DNA of 41,094 nt, taken from assembly GCA_013388645.1 (NCBI GenBank), contig JACAEV010000229.1:1-41094 (forward strand), given 5' to 3'. The translations under genes were made by a program, and so were the position numbers. Source of the stretch: Syntrophaceae bacterium (GTDB taxonomy: Bacteria > Desulfobacterota > BSN033 > UBA1163). The notes beneath the pieces are model-generated. The model worked only from the letters and a program-made list of their open reading frames with translations, had not been told where the DNA came from and ran no database searches. Positions 39,563-41,094 of this stretch are shown here, in pieces (within the stretch, counting starts at the first letter, position 1; each line of letters starts with the position of its first letter).

Positions 39563-41094
39563 GTGGCTAAGACGATTACAGAAGAGACCTGGGCCAAATT
39601 TCAGCCCTCTAAACAAGAGGACACTTTCCCCAAGTTACTGAAACAGAACTATTACAAATGGGGAGAAAAGAAAGTGGCCTACCGATATAAAGATTACGGA
39701 TACTGGAGGGAACTTACCTGGAAGGACTTCTATGAGCGAACCAAATGGCTTGCAGGAGGTCTGGCTGGCCTCGGTTTTGGACCGGGTGATAAAATTGCTA
39801 TTTGTGGAGAGAATGCTCCGGAATGGTTCTGGGGGCAAACCGCAGCTCAATGTCTCGGGGGGGCCTCTGTCGGTTTATATACGGATTCGATTCCTTCTGA
39901 GCTTCAGTATGTCATCGACCATTCTGATGCAAAAGTCGTCATGGTGGACGATCAAGAACAGGTAGATAAAATCCTCTCTATCAAGGAACAGATTCCTAAA
40001 GTGGAAAAAGTGATCTATTGGATCGCAAAGGGAATGTGGAATTATGACGACCCCTGGCTGATCGGTTTCGATGATATGATGGAGATGGGAAAGGATTATG
40101 AAAATATCCATCCCAACTTTTTCGATGAAAAGATCGATCAGACCAAAACAGATGATGTGGCCGTCCTCCTCTACACCTCAGGGACAACAGGGCTTCCCAA
40201 GGGTTCCATGGTCACTTATAGAAATCTTTTGAGTTTATTCAACGGCTGGGATGCTGCATTGCCTTGGAATGAGAAAGACGAAAACCTTTCCTTCCTCCCA
40301 CCTGCCTGGGTCGGGGAACAGATTTTTACAGTGGCACCCAATTTGGCAAAAGGGATTGTCGTCAATTTCATTGAAAAGGCCGAGACCGTTCGTTCCGATC
40401 TTCGCGAAATAGCCCCTGGTGTCATTCTCCTCGGAGCAAGACAATGGGAGATGACCTGCTCAGAAATCCAGGCCAAAATGATTGACTCCCCTTTCTGGAA
40501 AAAGTTTCTCTATAATTTATTTTTACCTGTGGGTTATAAGATCGCCCAATGCCAAGAGGAACGGAAAAGAGTCAGTTGGCTATGGCGTTTTCTTTTCTTC
40601 TTCGGATATTGGACCGTGTTTAGACACCTGCAGGACAAAATCGGAATGACCAGGACCAGAACCCCCATCACCGCCGGGGCTGCTTTAAGCCCGGACAATT
40701 TCCGACTTCTTCGGGCCATTGGAGTTCCGATCGCACAGGGATATGGTTCCACCGAGGTCTCTGGCCTTGACGTCCTCCAGCTTGAAAAGAATTACTACCG
40801 TTCCGAAGGGTCAGGGCAACCCTTTCCCGGGGTGGAGGTAAGGATCACCGAAGATGGAGAAATCCTGCTTGGTGGTGTGGGAGTGGTTCAGGGTTATTAT
40901 AAACGGCCTGAAGAAACTGAAAAAAGTTTTAAGGGAGGCTATTTCAATACCGGTGACGGTGGGTATATGGATGACGAGGGGGAACTTTATATCATCGACC
41001 GAGTGAGAGACATGCAGACCATGAAGAGCGGCGAAAAATTCTCTCCAACCTATATTGAAGGTCGATTAAAATTCAGTCCCTTTATTAAGGATGC
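39563..41094 (+). CDS. Long-chain acyl-CoA synthetase (AMP-forming), 3' end cut by window
   Basis: The start is GTG at 39563 with GGAGAG upstream. The frame stays open to the right edge, giving 510 residues, nearly full length. This enzyme activates a fatty or other organic acid to acyl-CoA through an acyl-adenylate. Motifs are the AMP-binding P-loop YTSGTTGLPKG (about 204-214), QGYGSTEVSG, and YFNTGDGGYMDDEGELYIID. The catalytic hinge region continues with RVRDMQTMKSGEKFSPTYIE. The size and the insertion between the P-loop and YGSTE segments fit the long-chain (FadD15/FAA-like) group. Its position after the acyl-CoA dehydrogenase and ferredoxin supports an organic-acid oxidation cluster. Confidence 0.92.
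   Translation, partial: MAKTITEETWAKFQPSKQEDTFPKLLKQNYYKWGEKKVAYRYKDYGYWRELTWKDFYERTKWLAGGLAGLGFGPGDKIAICGENAPEWFWGQTAAQCLGGASVGLYTDSIPSELQYVIDHSDAKVVMVDDQEQVDKILSIKEQIPKVEKVIYWIAKGMWNYDDPWLIGFDDMMEMGKDYENIHPNFFDEKIDQTKTDDVAVLLYTSGTTGLPKGSMVTYRNLLSLFNGWDAALPWNEKDENLSFLPPAWVGEQIFTVAPNLAKGIVVNFIEKAETVRSDLREIAPGVILLGARQWEMTCSEIQAKMIDSPFWKKFLYNLFLPVGYKIAQCQEERKRVSWLWRFLFFFGYWTVFRHLQDKIGMTRTRTPITAGAALSPDNFRLLRAIGVPIAQGYGSTEVSGLDVLQLEKNYYRSEGSGQPFPGVEVRITEDGEILLGGVGVVQGYYKRPEETEKSFKGGYFNTGDGGYMDDEGELYIIDRVRDMQTMKSGEKFSPTYIEGRLKFSPFIKD

Overview
The window looks like a chromosomal segment of an anaerobic Desulfobacterota (former Deltaproteobacteria) genome. This is an inference from gene order and content, not from a marker-gene search. 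The supporting signs are the long minus-strand run ileS-lspA-lgt-def-fmt-DUF116-htpX-rsmB-rpe, a paired HEAT-repeat/HD-GYP module, LivKHMGF-type transport next to acyl-CoA dehydrogenase, 2[4Fe-4S] ferredoxin and acyl-CoA synthetase genes, and 'VIPAHAGIQ'-type palindromic repeats. No rRNA, tRNA, CRISPR array or complete insertion sequence was seen.

Layout. Positions 1-1540 are a worn accessory edge: small zinc-ribbon proteins, a gene broken by REP-like GC palindromes, and a decayed WYL-type regulator carrying a 142-bp inverted-repeat element. Positions 1606-4231 (+) hold a methyltransferase-like gene and two zinc-ribbon membrane proteins behind a possible sigma-54 promoter. Positions 4376-15132 (-) form a housekeeping block for translation, lipoprotein maturation and protein quality control (IleRS, LspA, Lgt, peptide deformylase, Met-tRNA formyltransferase, DUF116, HtpX, RsmB, Rpe). 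The block is tightly coupled by overlapping stop/start codons and interrupted by MITE-like palindromes. Positions 15272-22605 hold MazG, the HEAT/HD-GYP pair, RsmI, and an ABC-2 exporter coupled to a LolA-like periplasmic protein.

Positions 22629-31680 (-) are a potassium island. KdpA, B, C and a KdpD without a kinase domain are followed by a TrkH/KtrB channel and a single-RCK TrkA/KtrA. The kdp transcript starts at a near-consensus promoter and carries a clear c-di-AMP (ydaO/yuaA-type) riboswitch followed by an intrinsic terminator. KdpD has a USP domain with a possible c-di-AMP motif but no histidine kinase, and no kdpE is present. Control of kdp here therefore seems to be an RNA/second-messenger circuit instead of the classical KdpDE two-component system. 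This is the most interesting part of the window.

Positions 31684-36542 (-) encode a complete Liv-type ABC importer. Reading the other way from a shared divergent promoter region, 36745-41094 (+) holds an acyl-CoA dehydrogenase, a ferredoxin, a small Cys-rich protein, a lipoprotein and a long-chain acyl-CoA synthetase cut by the window end. Together these suggest uptake and CoA-dependent oxidation of an organic acid. The transported substrate cannot be read from the sequence.
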